Assembly (NCBI RefSeq): GCF_002940205.1 | Contig: NZ_MDSK01000005.1 | Span: 3,629-67,628, forward strand | DNA length: 64,000 nucleotides | Origin: Xanthomonas arboricola pv. guizotiae | Lineage (GTDB): Bacteria > Pseudomonadota > Gammaproteobacteria > Xanthomonadales > Xanthomonadaceae | Direction: 5' to 3' | In this document: positions 20,904 through 30,085 of the stretch, in pieces | How positions within the stretch are numbered: position 1 is the stretch's first letter | Layout: each line of letters starts with the position of its first letter | The notes under the pieces: model-generated | The model's database searches: none | Told to the model about the DNA's origin: nothing | The model's input: only the letters and a program-made list of their open reading frames with translations | Translations under genes and position numbers: made by a program

Positions 20904-22538
20904 TTAGCGACCGCGATTACCGCCGCCTGGCGGGCGACGATTGCCGCCGCCCGGCGGGCGACCACCCGGTCCACGCGGCGCGCCGCCCGGACCACCGGGG
21001 CCGCGATTGCCGCCCGGACCACGGTTGCCGCCGGGGCCGCCCGCGCGTGCGCCGGTCGGGCGACCGGCCGCCGGACGTGCCGCGCCATACGGGCTGAAAC
21101 CCGGGTTGGCGTGATCGGACGGAAAGCTCGGCGCATTGCCCGGATGACCATACGGGTGCTTGCGCTGACCCTGGCCTTGGCCCTGCGACTGGCCCTGTCC
21201 GCCACCGGCGCCGCCACGTCCCGCGCCGCCTGCGCCGGGACGTGCATTGCCCGCGCCGCCACCTGGGCGTGCACCGCCCGGACCCTTCTTCGCGTACGGG
21301 CGTGCCTGGCCGGTGCCGGGGCCGCCGGGGCCGGCATTGCGGTGACCGCTCGGCCCGGTGCTCACGCCATCGGGCACATACCAGCTGCGGAACGCGGCGG
21401 GGTTGCCGTCCGGCAGGCCGCGGTCGCCCTTGGCGGGGGCGCGTTGCTTGAACGGGCGCTGCTGCGACTGCTTGGCCGCCGCTTCGCCGCTGACGGTGAG
21501 GCCACCGCGGAAACCGCCCGGCTTGCCACGGCCACGGCCGCCGCGATCTTCGCGCAGGTTGTCGAAGCGGCGCAGTTCGCGGCCTTCGTCGGCGCCGGAG
21601 GTCTGGCCGTTGACGTAGGCATTGCTGCGGCCATCGCGCGAGACGTGCACGGTGGACTTGGCGGCGCGGCGCTGGCCGATCACCGGCTGCAGGGTCAGCG
21701 CCGACGGCGCGCCTTCTTCCAGCTTGAGTTCGGCGCGCAGGGCGTCGACCTTGTCCTGCGCCACTTCCACCGAGTGCCCGCGCAGCAGTTCGCGCGGCAA
21801 CGAGATCTTGCCGTAGCGGCTGCGCTTGAGGCGACTGACCTGGCAGCCCTGCGACTCCCACAGGCGACGCACTTCGCGGTTGCGGCCTTCCTTGACCACC
21901 ACGCGGAACCAGTCGTGTGAGTCGGTGCCGCCGATGCGTTCGATCTCGTCGAACTTGGCGCCGCCGTCTTCCAGCAGCACGCCGCGCGACAGGCGCTCGA
22001 TGATGGCGTCGGAGACCTTTTCCTCGCCTTCCGGGGCGCGCACGCGCACCACGTATTCGCGCTCGACCTCGTAGGAGGGGTGCATCATCGCGTTGGCCAG
22101 CTCACCGTCGGTGGTCAGCAGCAACAGGCCGGTGGTGTTGATGTCCAGGCGGCCGATCGCGATCCAGCGCGAGCCCTTCAATGCCGGCAGCGACTCGAAC
22201 ACGGTCGGGCGGCCTTCGGGATCTTCGCGCGTGGTCACTTCGCCTTCGGGCTTGTTGTAGATCAGCACGCGGGAGGGTTCGGTCAGCGCGCTGGCGACGA
22301 AGCTGCGGCCGTCCAGTTCGATCTTGTCGCCGCTGCGCACCGACATGCCGGTCTGCGCGACGGCGCCATTGACCTTGATCAGGCCATCGGCAATGCGCTG
22401 TTCCAGCGCGCGGCGCGACCCCAGGCCGGCCTGGGCCAGCACCTTGTGCAGGCGCTCTTCCAGCTTGGGCGCTTCGGGCGCGCTGTCGCGCTTGAGGGAA
22501 AGCTTGTTCAACGACAGCTTGCGGGGGGTGTCACTCAT
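20904..22538 (-). CDS. rluB: 23S rRNA pseudouridine synthase RluB with long glycine-rich tail
   Basis: A 544-residue enzyme. An S4 RNA-binding domain (about 28-85: LEERLHKVLAQAGLGSRRAL) is followed by the RsuA/RluB catalytic domain with the nucleophile motif GRLDINTTGLLLLTTDGEL (Asp132). RluB modifies U2605 (E. coli numbering) of 23S rRNA. The catalytic part ends near residue 290. The remainder is low-complexity, dominated by PGG, GGNRG and RPPGGGNR repeats, much longer than in E. coli and probably an unstructured RNA-binding extension. The ATG at 22538 is preferred over an upstream start inside scpB. It overlaps scpB by 8 bp. Confidence 0.9.
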   Translation of the reverse strand: MSDTPRKLSLNKLSLKRDSAPEAPKLEERLHKVLAQAGLGSRRALEQRIADGLIKVNGAVAQTGMSVRSGDKIELDGRSFVASALTEPSRVLIYNKPEGEVTTREDPEGRPTVFESLPALKGSRWIAIGRLDINTTGLLLLTTDGELANAMMHPSYEVEREYVVRVRAPEGEEKVSDAIIERLSRGVLLEDGGAKFDEIERIGGTDSHDWFRVVVKEGRNREVRRLWESQGCQVSRLKRSRYGKISLPRELLRGHSVEVAQDKVDALRAELKLEEGAPSALTLQPVIGQRRAAKSTVHVSRDGRSNAYVNGQTSGADEGRELRRFDNLREDRGGRGRGKPGGFRGGLTVSGEAAAKQSQQRPFKQRAPAKGDRGLPDGNPAAFRSWYVPDGVSTGPSGHRNAGPGGPGTGQARPYAKKGPGGARPGGGAGNARPGAGGAGRGGAGGGQGQSQGQGQGQRKHPYGHPGNAPSFPSDHANPGFSPYGAARPAAGRPTGARAGGPGGNRGPGGNRGPGGPGGAPRGPGGRPPGGGNRRPPGGGNRGR

Positions 22539-23748
22539 GTGTCTGGCTCCGGCCGACGCGTTGTGGGTCGGCCTCTGGGTCGGAATCGGCTTCGTCAACA
22601 GCCACGGTCGTCGTCGCGACGGCGTTGTCTTCGTCTTCGTTCACTGCATCCGCGCGCGTTCCCGGCGCGGTGTCGGGGTCGCCCTCACGGGCGTCATCTG
22701 GGTGTTGCGTGTGCTGGTCGTGCGCCGAGCCAGGCTCGGGGTGCTGCGGTGTCTGCGCGCTCACTGCGTCGGTGGCTTCCGTGTCGATTGCATCGTCGAG
22801 AGCGTGGTCTTGCTGGTCCAAGCCGGCATCGCTGACGGCTTCCTGCGTGCGCTGGCCGGCATCGGTGCCGATGTCGCTTGCAGCATCGCGCTCGGCGTTG
22901 ATCTGGTGATCGCTCGCTGCTTCGGCAGTATTGTCCGGGCTCGCTGGGGCGTTGGCGCCGTGCGCTTCCGAACCCTCTGGCGAGTCACTGGCGCCGCTGT
23001 CGCTCTTGACGCTCTCGCCGGCGTTGGCTTCTGCATCTGCGCCTGTATCCGCATCGTCAGCACCTGCCTCGTCCGCTGCTACATCCGCATCCCCACCTTC
23101 AGCGTCAGCCGTATCGGTATCAGCATCGGCCTGGTCCTGGGCCGCATCCATCGCTGCCGAGGCCGGCACTGCACCATCCAGTTGCCCGTCGCGGTCCAGC
23201 GGCAGCTGCGGTTCCAGCTCGGCGATGTCCTTCAACTCAGACAATGGCGGCAGCTCGTCCAATCGCTTGAGCCCGAAGTAATCCAGGAAGCCCTTGGTGG
23301 TGCCGAACAGGGCCGGCTTGCCGGGCACGTCGCGGTGGCCCACCACGCGGATCCACTCGCGTTCCTCCAGCGCCTGGATGATGTTGCTGCTCACCGCCAC
23401 GCCGCGCACCTGCTCGATCTCGCCGCGGGTGATCGGCTGGCGGTAGGCGATCAGCGCCAGGGTTTCCAGCGTGGCGCGGGTGTACTTGGTGCGGCGCTCG
23501 GTCCACAGCCGGGCGACCCAGCCATGCACGTCCGCCTTGACCTGGAAGCGGAAGCCCGAGGCCACCTCGACCAGCTCCACGCCGCGCTCGGCGCAGCCGT
23601 CGCGCAGCAGTTCCAGCGCACGCTCGACGCTGCCGGGCGGCGCCGGTTGTTCTTCGGGGAACACGCCCTGCAGCTGCGCCAGCGTCAGCGGCTGGCTGCT
23701 CGCCAGCAGGGCGGCTTCGATAATGCGGGTGATCAACGCTTGATCCAT
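22531..23748 (-). CDS. scpB: Segregation and condensation protein ScpB with acidic tail
   Basis: A 405-residue protein. The first 190 residues are the winged-helix ScpB fold (ALITRIIEAALLASSQPLTL; TLETLALIAYRQPITRGEIE; NIIQALEEREWIRVVGHRD), which binds ScpA and SMC in the condensin complex. The remaining 215 residues are very rich in Asp, Glu, Ala and Ser (DADTDTADAEGGDADVAA) with no fold apparent. Usual ScpB is near 200 residues, so the tail doubles the protein. The start MDQALITRII at 23748 lies 13 bp after the scpA stop. Confidence 0.9.
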   Translation of the reverse strand: MDQALITRIIEAALLASSQPLTLAQLQGVFPEEQPAPPGSVERALELLRDGCAERGVELVEVASGFRFQVKADVHGWVARLWTERRTKYTRATLETLALIAYRQPITRGEIEQVRGVAVSSNIIQALEEREWIRVVGHRDVPGKPALFGTTKGFLDYFGLKRLDELPPLSELKDIAELEPQLPLDRDGQLDGAVPASAAMDAAQDQADADTDTADAEGGDADVAADEAGADDADTGADAEANAGESVKSDSGASDSPEGSEAHGANAPASPDNTAEAASDHQINAERDAASDIGTDAGQRTQEAVSDAGLDQQDHALDDAIDTEATDAVSAQTPQHPEPGSAHDQHTQHPDDAREGDPDTAPGTRADAVNEDEDNAVATTTVAVDEADSDPEADPQRVGRSQTHE

Positions 23749-23761
23749 TCGGTGATCGGCT

Positions 23762-24667
23762 TCAGAGAGGTTCGTTGGCGGCATCGCTGTCGTCGAATTC
23801 GCTGGAGAATTGCAGCGGCGCATTGGTATTGCCCAAGGCCAGCGACTTCACGTAGATCGGCGCCAACGGCGCCTCCTGCACGATGTCCAGCAATTGCTCC
23901 TTGGCCAGTTCGAGCAGCGCCAGGAAGGTGACCAGCACGCCGAGCTTGCCTTCTTCGGCCGTGAACAGCGATTCGAAGCGATAGAACCTGCCATCGTCCA
24001 GGCGGCTCAGTACATCGCCCATGCGCTGGCGCACACTCAGCGCCTCGCGCTTGATCGCATGGCCGGTGAACAGCTCGGCGCGCTTGAGCACGTCGTACAG
24101 CGCCATCAGCATTTCTTTCAGTTCCACCGGCGGCGGCAGCTTGACCGCGGCGCGCTCGGGCAGATGCGCCTGCACCGGTGCGCTGTCGCGGCCCATGCGC
24201 GGCAGGGTGTCCAGATCCTCGGCGGCCTGCTTGAAGCGTTCGTATTCCTGCAGCCGGCGGACCAGCTCGGCGCGCGGATCGTGTTCTTCGCCTTCCTCGC
24301 TGGGCGGGCGCGGCAACAGCATGCGCGACTTGATCTCGGCCAGGATCGCGGCCATCACCAGATATTCGGCCGCCAGTTCGAAGCGCAGCTCCTGCATCAC
24401 GTTGATGTAATCCACGTACTGCCGGGTGATCTCGGCGACGGGAATATCCAGGATATCCAGATTCTGCCGGCGGATCAGATACAGCAGCAGGTCCAGCGGA
24501 CCTTCGAAGGCATCCAGGATGACTTCCAGCGCGTCCGGCGGGATATACAGATCCTGCGGGATCTGCAGCACCGGTTGCCCATGCACCACCGCCAGCGGCA
24601 TTTCCTGCTGCTGTGGCGGCGCGCTCGTGGCTGGCGGAGTCGCGTCGTGCGCGAGTTCGGAATTCAT
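23762..24667 (-). CDS. scpA: Segregation and condensation protein ScpA
   Basis: A 301-residue kleisin of the SMC-ScpAB condensin. The signature LDAFEGPLDLLLYLIRRQNL is followed by LDIPVAEITRQYVDYI and a C-terminal winged helix (LVTFLALLELAKEQLLDI). About 45 N-terminal residues before the core are proline/glutamine-rich. I used the ATG at 24667 (MNSELAHDATPP); an upstream in-frame start at 24748 is possible. Heads the scpA-scpB-rluB operon. Confidence 0.9.
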   Translation of the reverse strand: MNSELAHDATPPATSAPPQQQEMPLAVVHGQPVLQIPQDLYIPPDALEVILDAFEGPLDLLLYLIRRQNLDILDIPVAEITRQYVDYINVMQELRFELAAEYLVMAAILAEIKSRMLLPRPPSEEGEEHDPRAELVRRLQEYERFKQAAEDLDTLPRMGRDSAPVQAHLPERAAVKLPPPVELKEMLMALYDVLKRAELFTGHAIKREALSVRQRMGDVLSRLDDGRFYRFESLFTAEEGKLGVLVTFLALLELAKEQLLDIVQEAPLAPIYVKSLALGNTNAPLQFSSEFDDSDAANEPL

Positions 24668-25017
24668 CAGGTCGACATCGGGTCTTACGGTCGCCGGCCG
24701 CGGTCTGAGCCGCGCCTGCAGGGCTTTGCCTTGAGTTATTGCGATCAATGTCGTGCCCGTGCCGGCACGATCCTACAAATCCACATACAACGTGCGCCGC
24801 GTGGCATGCGGCGACGGAACAGCGAGGAGGTCGTCTACGCGGGTCGGCGGTGGGCAGCGAATCGGTCGTCGAGGAGGCGTGGGGCCTGGGCCGACGGGCC
24901 GCTGCGTCCGATTGCGTGTGCAGTGGTGGCAAGGGTAATGCGTGCGCGGGGGCGGTGTCCAGCGCCGAGGCGGCTAGAATCCCGGGGCTGTTCTTCACGT
25001 CTTGGGCGAGGTGGCCT
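24668..25017. other. 350-bp intergenic stretch between scpA and yciI
   Basis: Divergent promoter region. Open frames here are GC-frame shadows without recognisable protein character. A -10-like TAGAAT at 24975-24980 faces yciI, but no matching -35 is evident. Nothing else could be identified. Confidence 0.4.
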
Positions 25018-25317
25018 ATGTGGTACGTAATCGAAGGGTATGACCGGGCCGACGCACTGGCGGCCCGGCAGCAGGCGCGACCGGCGCATCTGGCGCGTTT
25101 GCAGGCGCTGGCGGCGGCAGGGCGCCTGCTGGTGGCCGGCCCATGCCCGGCGATCGACGTCGAGGATCCGGGCCCGGCCGGTTTCAGCGGCAGCGTGGTC
25201 ATCGCCGAATTCGACGCGCTGGACGACGCCCGCGCCTGGGCCGATGCCGATCCGTATGTCGCGGCGGGCGTCTACGTGCGCACCGAGGTACGCCCGTTCC
25301 GCCGGGTGTTGCCGTGA
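25018..25317 (+). CDS. yciI: YciI family protein
   Basis: A 99-residue ferredoxin-like-fold protein. [39 protein letters not shown] and [21 protein letters not shown] follow the YciI/YCII pattern, including the conserved histidine (R-P-A-H) and the aspartate in ADADPY. Function in most bacteria is unknown; relatives include dehalogenase-like enzymes. Its stop overlaps the bolA GTG start by 3 bp, so the two are probably co-translated. Confidence 0.85.
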   Translation: MWYVIEGYDRADALAARQQARPAHLARLQALAAAGRLLVAGPCPAIDVEDPGPAGFSGSVVIAEFDALDDARAWADADPYVAAGVYVRTEVRPFRRVLP

Positions 25318-25583
25318 GCCGGGTCGAGCGGATCCGCGCCGCGCTGCAGTCGGCGCTGGCGCCGACCGAGCTGGAAGTGGTGGACGACAGCCATCGCCAC
25401 GCCGGGCATGCCGGCGCGCGCGACGGGCGTGGGCATTTCAATGTGCGCGTGGTCAGCGCCGCCTTCGCCGGCAAGCCGCCGCTGGCGCGTCACCGCGCGG
25501 TCTATGCCGCGGTGGGCGAGATGATGCAGACCGATATCCACGCGCTGTCGATCGAGGCGATCGCGCCCGGCGAGGCGGGGTAA
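25314..25583 (+). CDS. bolA: BolA family protein
   Basis: An 89-residue BolA-fold protein. DDSHRHAGH and [25 protein letters not shown] are the BolA signatures; the histidine and the preceding loop are used with monothiol glutaredoxins to bind [2Fe-2S] clusters. Roles in the family include iron-sulfur trafficking and stress-related transcription. The start is a GTG overlapping the yciI stop. Followed by a REP-like hairpin. Confidence 0.9.
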   Translation: MSRVERIRAALQSALAPTELEVVDDSHRHAGHAGARDGRGHFNVRVVSAAFAGKPPLARHRAVYAAVGEMMQTDIHALSIEAIAPGEAG

Positions 25584-25603
25584 CCAGGTGATCAAGCCGC
25601 CGT

Positions 25604-25670
25604 CGTAGGAGCGCACCCGGGCGCGACGGGGTTATCGGTGAGGCCTGTCGCGCCCGGGTGCGCTCCTACG
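25604..25670. repeat. REP-like long hairpin, copy 1
   Basis: CGTAGGAGCGCACCCGGGCG at 25604-25623, extended to 25627, is repeated in inverse at 25647-25670 (24-bp perfect arms, 19-nt loop). A second copy lies at 38922-38991. The sequence is a dispersed intergenic palindrome that could stabilise or end the yciI-bolA transcript. Confidence 0.8.
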
Positions 25671-25755
25671 GGGGCGAGCATTCCCTGACACGTGGGCGAC
25701 ATTTGTTGCGACGCAACACATCGCTTCACGTATTCATCACCTGCAGATGCTTGAT

Positions 25756-25817
25756 CTGTAAGCGTTTTCACGGACGTGAAGACAGGGGTTTACGCCCCTG
25801 TATGAAAACGCTTACAG
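25756..25817. promoter_or_regulatory. Twin LacI-type operators in inverted orientation
   Basis: CTGTAAGCGTTTTCA at 25756-25770 and its exact complement TGAAAACGCTTACAG at 25803-25817 lie 47 bp apart. Each has the central CG and flanks of LacI/GalR-family operators (compare TGTAAGCG-TTTTCA). Between them sits another palindrome, ACAGGGG-TTTACG-CCCCTGT. The pair precedes the LacI-family gene by 43 bp, so autoregulation by looping is plausible. Confidence 0.65.
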
Positions 25818-25859
25818 TCCGCGCCAGTTTTGGGAAGCCGGTCGCGGAGGGCGACACGA

Positions 25860-26882
25860 ATGGCCAAGGGTGCGGTCACCATCAAAGATGTCGCCAGGGA
25901 AGCGCAGGTCTCCGTCGCAACGGTGTCGCGTGCGCTCAACGGGCATGAAAACGTCGCCGGGCCGGTGCGCCAGCTGGTGCAGGACGTGGCCGCGCGGCTG
26001 CGCTACAGCCCGCATGCGGCAGCCCGCAGCCTCAGCAGCCGACGTACCCAGACCCTGGGCGTGGTGCTGCCCGATCTGTATGGCGAATTCTTTTCCGAGC
26101 TGATCCGCGGGATCGATGGCGCGGCGCGCGCCGCCGGCCAGCATCTGCTGGTGTCCAGTTACCACGGCGACCCGGAGGCGCAGGGCAGGGCATTGCAGTC
26201 CATGCGCGGGCGCGTGGATGGTCTGCTGGTGCTGTCGCCGTATGCCGAGCAGCCCGGGTTCCTCACCGACAACCTGCCGCAGGCGCTGCCCACGGTGCTG
26301 ATCAATGCGCACGTCCCCGGCGATGCCTATCCGGTGCTGAGCATCGACGACCATGCCGGCGCGATGGCGATGACCGAACATCTGTTGTCGGCCGGACATC
26401 GGCGCATCGCGTTCATCGGCGGGCCGGCGCTCAATTTCGATGCGCGCGAACGCCTGCGCGGCTTCCGCGATGCCATCGCCGCCTACGGCGATACCGCGCA
26501 GACCATCGAATTCCCCGGCGACTTCGACGAGGCCTCCGGCCACCGCGCCGGCCAGGCGATGCTGGCCGACGGCGCGCTGCCCGACGCGGTATTCGCCGCC
26601 AACGACATGACCGCGCTGGGCTGCCTGTACGCGTTTGCCCAGGCCGATATCTCGGTGCCCGGGGACGTGGCACTGGCCGGCTTCGACGATATTCCGCTGG
26701 CCCGTTTCGTCCACCCGGCGCTGACCACGATGCGGGTCAGCATCGCGCGCCTGGGCGAGCAGGCGATGTCCCGGTTGATGCGGCTGGTGGACCAGCCCGG
26801 CCGCGATGACGGCATCCGCCAACTGCTCACGCCCGAGCTGGTGATCCGCGCCTCCTGCGGCGCCGGCGAGCCCGGCCTCTGA
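25860..26882 (+). CDS. LacI family transcriptional regulator
   Basis: A 340-residue regulator. The N-terminal helix-turn-helix (VTIKDVAREAQVSVATVSRA) and hinge helix (SPHAAARSLSSRRT) are followed by a periplasmic-binding-like sugar sensor domain (TLGVVLPDLYGEFFSELIRG; AVFAANDMTALGCLYAF; VALAGFDDIPLARFVHPALT). It presumably binds the twin operators just upstream and the palindrome before the GH144-like operon, controlling the adjacent transporter locus. The ATG at 25860 has GGAGG 9 bp upstream; a TTG 30 bp earlier is also in frame but less likely. The effector sugar is unknown. Confidence 0.9.
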   Translation: MAKGAVTIKDVAREAQVSVATVSRALNGHENVAGPVRQLVQDVAARLRYSPHAAARSLSSRRTQTLGVVLPDLYGEFFSELIRGIDGAARAAGQHLLVSSYHGDPEAQGRALQSMRGRVDGLLVLSPYAEQPGFLTDNLPQALPTVLINAHVPGDAYPVLSIDDHAGAMAMTEHLLSAGHRRIAFIGGPALNFDARERLRGFRDAIAAYGDTAQTIEFPGDFDEASGHRAGQAMLADGALPDAVFAANDMTALGCLYAFAQADISVPGDVALAGFDDIPLARFVHPALTTMRVSIARLGEQAMSRLMRLVDQPGRDDGIRQLLTPELVIRASCGAGEPGL

Positions 26883-27003
26883 GGTTTCCTGCCCGCTGAC
26901 CCTTTTCGCGGACGTTCTGTCCGCTCCCGCTGCCCCCCGCAGCGGTCGTTCCTGCAAGTCGCAACGCCACAACAACAATCTGTACCGATCCCTGGAGGGA
27001 CCA

Positions 27004-29982
27004 ATGCGCCACCACTACCCCCATTCCGCCAGTCCGGCGCGCAAGCTGCTCAGCTGCGCCCTGGCCAGTTGCCTGCTGCTTGGCGCCGCACCGGCTTTTG
27101 CGCAGAGTGCTGCTGCGACCATCCGCGGCCAGGTCACCGTCGACTCGGCACCTGCCAGCCAGGCCCAGGTCACCGCGACCAACCTCGCCACCGGCCTGAC
27201 CCGCACCGTGCAGGTCAGCAACGGCGGCTACTCGCTCGGCGGCCTGCCGCCGGGTTCGTATCGCCTGGACGTCACCGCCAACGGCCAGACCACCTCGCAG
27301 AACGTCACCGTGCAGGTCGGCCAGACCGCGACCCTGAACCTGGGCGTCGGCGGCGAACCCGCCACGGCTGACGGTGGTAACGCCACCACGCTGGATGCGG
27401 TGCAGGTCAAGGCGCCGCCGGTACTGGTGGAAACCCGTACCTCCGAGAACGCCACCTATATCTCCAACGTGCAGATCCAGAACCTGCCGCGTGCCACGCG
27501 CAACTTCCTGGAACTGGCCGACACCGTGCCGAACGTGCAGTTCACCCGCGAGGCCAACGGCACCACCAAGGTCCGCTCGGGTGCCACCTCGGCTGAAGGC
27601 ACCAATGTCTACATCGACGGCGTGAGCCAGAAGAACTACGTGCTGACCGGCGGCGTCAGCGGCCAGGATTCCAGCCGCGGCAACCCGTTCCCGCAGTCGG
27701 CGATCGGCGAGTACAAGGTCATCACCTCCAACTACAAGGCCGAGTTCGACCAGGTCAGCGGCGCGGCCATCGTGGCCTCGTCCAAGTCCGGTACCAACGA
27801 TTTCCACGGCAGCTTCTTCTGGGATACCAGCAACGACGGCTGGCGCGAAGAAAGCCCGCTGGAAAGGCGCGCCGGCGTGCGCGACGACTTCGAGGAAACC
27901 CAGTACGGCGCCACCTTCAGCGGCCCGATCCTCAAGGACAAGGCGCATTTCTTCGTCGCCTATGAGGCCAAGGAATACACCACGCCGAACGTGGTGATTC
28001 CCGGTTCGATCTATTCGGACCGCGTCGATCAGCTGCCCGCGCAGTTGCAGCCGCTGGTCGCCACCTACAGCACGCCGTTCAAGGAAGACCTGTACTTCGC
28101 CAAGATCGACTGGACCATCGGCGACAACAGCCTGTTCGAGCTGAGCGGCAAGTACCGCAAGGAAGACGAGCTCAACGACGTCGGCGGCACCTCGACGCTC
28201 GAGCACGGCAGCATCAACGGCCAGGAGGAAAAGCGCGCCAACCTGCGTTGGCAGTACAGCGGCGCCAACTTCCTCAACGAAGCCAACCTCAGCTACGAGA
28301 GCGCGTTCTGGAACCAGGCGCCGATCAACAACGGCAACGGCTACATCCTCAGCTACACCCCCAACCGCGGCAACGAGACCGACGTGCTTGCCGCAGGCGC
28401 CGGCAGCAGCTTCCAGCGCAAGGGTCAGAAGGGCTGGACCTTCCAGGACGACCTGACCTTGAACAGCCTGGAATGGCACGGCGCGCACACCGTCAAGATG
28501 GGCGTGAAGTTCAAGAGCATCGATCTGGATTCCACCCAGTTCAATCCGGCCAACCCGCAGTACTACTACAACATCCTCAGCGACGTCGAAACGCCGTACC
28601 GGGTGCGCTTCGGTGCGCCGCTGGTCGAAGGTGGCGGCTCGGTGGTGTCCGAGAACAAGCAGTACGGCATCTACCTGCAGGACGACTGGGAGGTCAACGA
28701 GCACTGGACCCTGAACCTGGGCGTGCGCTACGACTACGAAGAAACCCCGGCGTTCCTGGACTTCGTGACCCCGTCCGACGTCGCCGGCGCCTTGCAGAAC
28801 TGGACCAACCTGCGTAACGCCAACTACGACATCAACAATTTCATCAGCACCGGCAACAACCGCAAGGCGTTCAAGAATGCCTGGCAACCGCGGCTGGGCG
28901 CCTCCTACGACCTGTTCGGCGATCAGGCCCACGTGATCTATGGCGGTGCCGGCCGTGCCTACGACCGCAACATCTTCGACTACCTGGCGCTCGAGCAGCT
29001 CAACAACTCGTTCAACTCCTATAGTTACTACTTCACCAGCGCCAACAACCCGGCCTGCCTGGGCGACCCGTGCACCGCATGGAATCCGGCCTATAACACC
29101 CAGCAGGGCCTGAACACGCTGACAGCCAGCAGCAGTGGCGGCGGCGGTCGCGAGGTCTACCTGATCGACAACAACATCAAGACCCCGTACTCGGACCAAT
29201 TCAGCATCGGCATGCGCAACATGGTGCCGCTGTGGGGCCAGGACTGGTTCACCGACGTGACCCTGAGCCGCATCGAAAGCCATGACGGCTTCGCCTTCGT
29301 GCGCGGCAACCGCCTGCCGGACGGCACGTTCTTCCAGCCGGGCACCACTTCCGGCTCGCCGACCGATGGCCCGGATGGCTACAGCGCCATCGTGCTGGGC
29401 ACCAACGGCGTGGAAACCCGCAACAACCAGCTCGCGTTGCAGGTCGAAAAGCCGTTCGACGAGGAGTCCGGCTGGGGCCTGACGGTGGCCTACACCTATT
29501 CCGACGCCAAGGAGAATCGCCAGTTCGGCGAGCATTACGCCCTGGATCGCGAACGCATCGAGGACTACGGCTGGCGCGAGGCCGGTGGCATTCCGAAGAA
29601 TCGCCTGGTGGTCACCGGCATCTACGAGCTGCCGTACGCGATCAAGCTGTCCAGCAAGCTGTCGCTGGCCAGCCAGACCGCGCGCTACGGGCAGAACTGC
29701 CTGGCCGGCAACGACCAGTGCTACATCGTGCAGTTCAAGCCGGACGGCACGCTGGGCTACAAGGAGTTCAGCATCGCCGCCAATAAAGAATGGGATACCG
29801 GCGCAGGTGTCAAATTCAACGTGCGTGCGGATATCCTCAACGTGTTCAATTGGGTGAACTACGCCAACTTTAACGGCGAGACCGGGACACTCGGAGACTT
29901 GAACACGGCTTACGGCACCCCGACCGGTGTGCTGGCGTCGCCGATGCGTACCTTCCGGCTGGCCTTCGGCCTGAACTGGTGA
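27004..29982 (+). CDS. TonB-dependent outer-membrane transporter, Oar-like
   Basis: A 992-residue outer-membrane receptor. Signal peptide of 33 residues (...LLLGAAPAFA), then a carboxypeptidase-regulatory-like domain (about 38-115, ATIRGQVTVDSAPASQAQVT), a plug (about 140-260; NVQIQNLPRATRNFLELADT), and a large beta-barrel ending in a C-terminal aromatic strand (MRTFRLAFGLNW). Its position between a LacI regulator and a glycoside hydrolase/ABC operon suggests uptake of oligosaccharides, as in the carbohydrate-utilisation loci with TonB-dependent transporters known in Xanthomonas. The ATG has CTGGAGGG 6 bp upstream. Only two close cysteine pairs occur (ACLGDPC; NCLAGNDQC), likely extracellular-loop disulfides. 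Confidence 0.92.
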   Translation: MRHHYPHSASPARKLLSCALASCLLLGAAPAFAQSAAATIRGQVTVDSAPASQAQVTATNLATGLTRTVQVSNGGYSLGGLPPGSYRLDVTANGQTTSQNVTVQVGQTATLNLGVGGEPATADGGNATTLDAVQVKAPPVLVETRTSENATYISNVQIQNLPRATRNFLELADTVPNVQFTREANGTTKVRSGATSAEGTNVYIDGVSQKNYVLTGGVSGQDSSRGNPFPQSAIGEYKVITSNYKAEFDQVSGAAIVASSKSGTNDFHGSFFWDTSNDGWREESPLERRAGVRDDFEETQYGATFSGPILKDKAHFFVAYEAKEYTTPNVVIPGSIYSDRVDQLPAQLQPLVATYSTPFKEDLYFAKIDWTIGDNSLFELSGKYRKEDELNDVGGTSTLEHGSINGQEEKRANLRWQYSGANFLNEANLSYESAFWNQAPINNGNGYILSYTPNRGNETDVLAAGAGSSFQRKGQKGWTFQDDLTLNSLEWHGAHTVKMGVKFKSIDLDSTQFNPANPQYYYNILSDVETPYRVRFGAPLVEGGGSVVSENKQYGIYLQDDWEVNEHWTLNLGVRYDYEETPAFLDFVTPSDVAGALQNWTNLRNANYDINNFISTGNNRKAFKNAWQPRLGASYDLFGDQAHVIYGGAGRAYDRNIFDYLALEQLNNSFNSYSYYFTSANNPACLGDPCTAWNPAYNTQQGLNTLTASSSGGGGREVYLIDNNIKTPYSDQFSIGMRNMVPLWGQDWFTDVTLSRIESHDGFAFVRGNRLPDGTFFQPGTTSGSPTDGPDGYSAIVLGTNGVETRNNQLALQVEKPFDEESGWGLTVAYTYSDAKENRQFGEHYALDRERIEDYGWREAGGIPKNRLVVTGIYELPYAIKLSSKLSLASQTARYGQNCLAGNDQCYIVQFKPDGTLGYKEFSIAANKEWDTGAGVKFNVRADILNVFNWVNYANFNGETGTLGDLNTAYGTPTGVLASPMRTFRLAFGLNW

Positions 29983-30057
29983 GGTGCCCGGCCGCCCTGG
30001 CAGCGATGTCAGGGCGGTCGAACTCGGCGCTTGGATAGGGTAGGTTGGCGTGCGAGA

Positions 30058-30071
30058 TGTAATCGATTACA
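30058..30071. promoter_or_regulatory. Perfect palindrome, probable LacI-family operator
   Basis: TGTAATCGATTACA is a perfect 14-bp palindrome with the central CG of LacI/GalR operators. It lies 14 bp before the GH144-like gene and overlaps where a -10 element would fit, so repression of the six-gene operon is a reasonable reading. Half-sites (TGTAA) match those of the twin operators at 25.8 kb. Confidence 0.6.
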
Positions 30072-30085
30072 CAAGTGGGGGGCGG

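Noticed and set aside
26827-29535. Very long open frame antisense to the TonB-dependent transporter gene
   Set aside because: High GC codon bias keeps the opposite frame free of stops. The translation is Val/Gly/Ala-rich with no domain, while the plus strand encodes a clear transporter.
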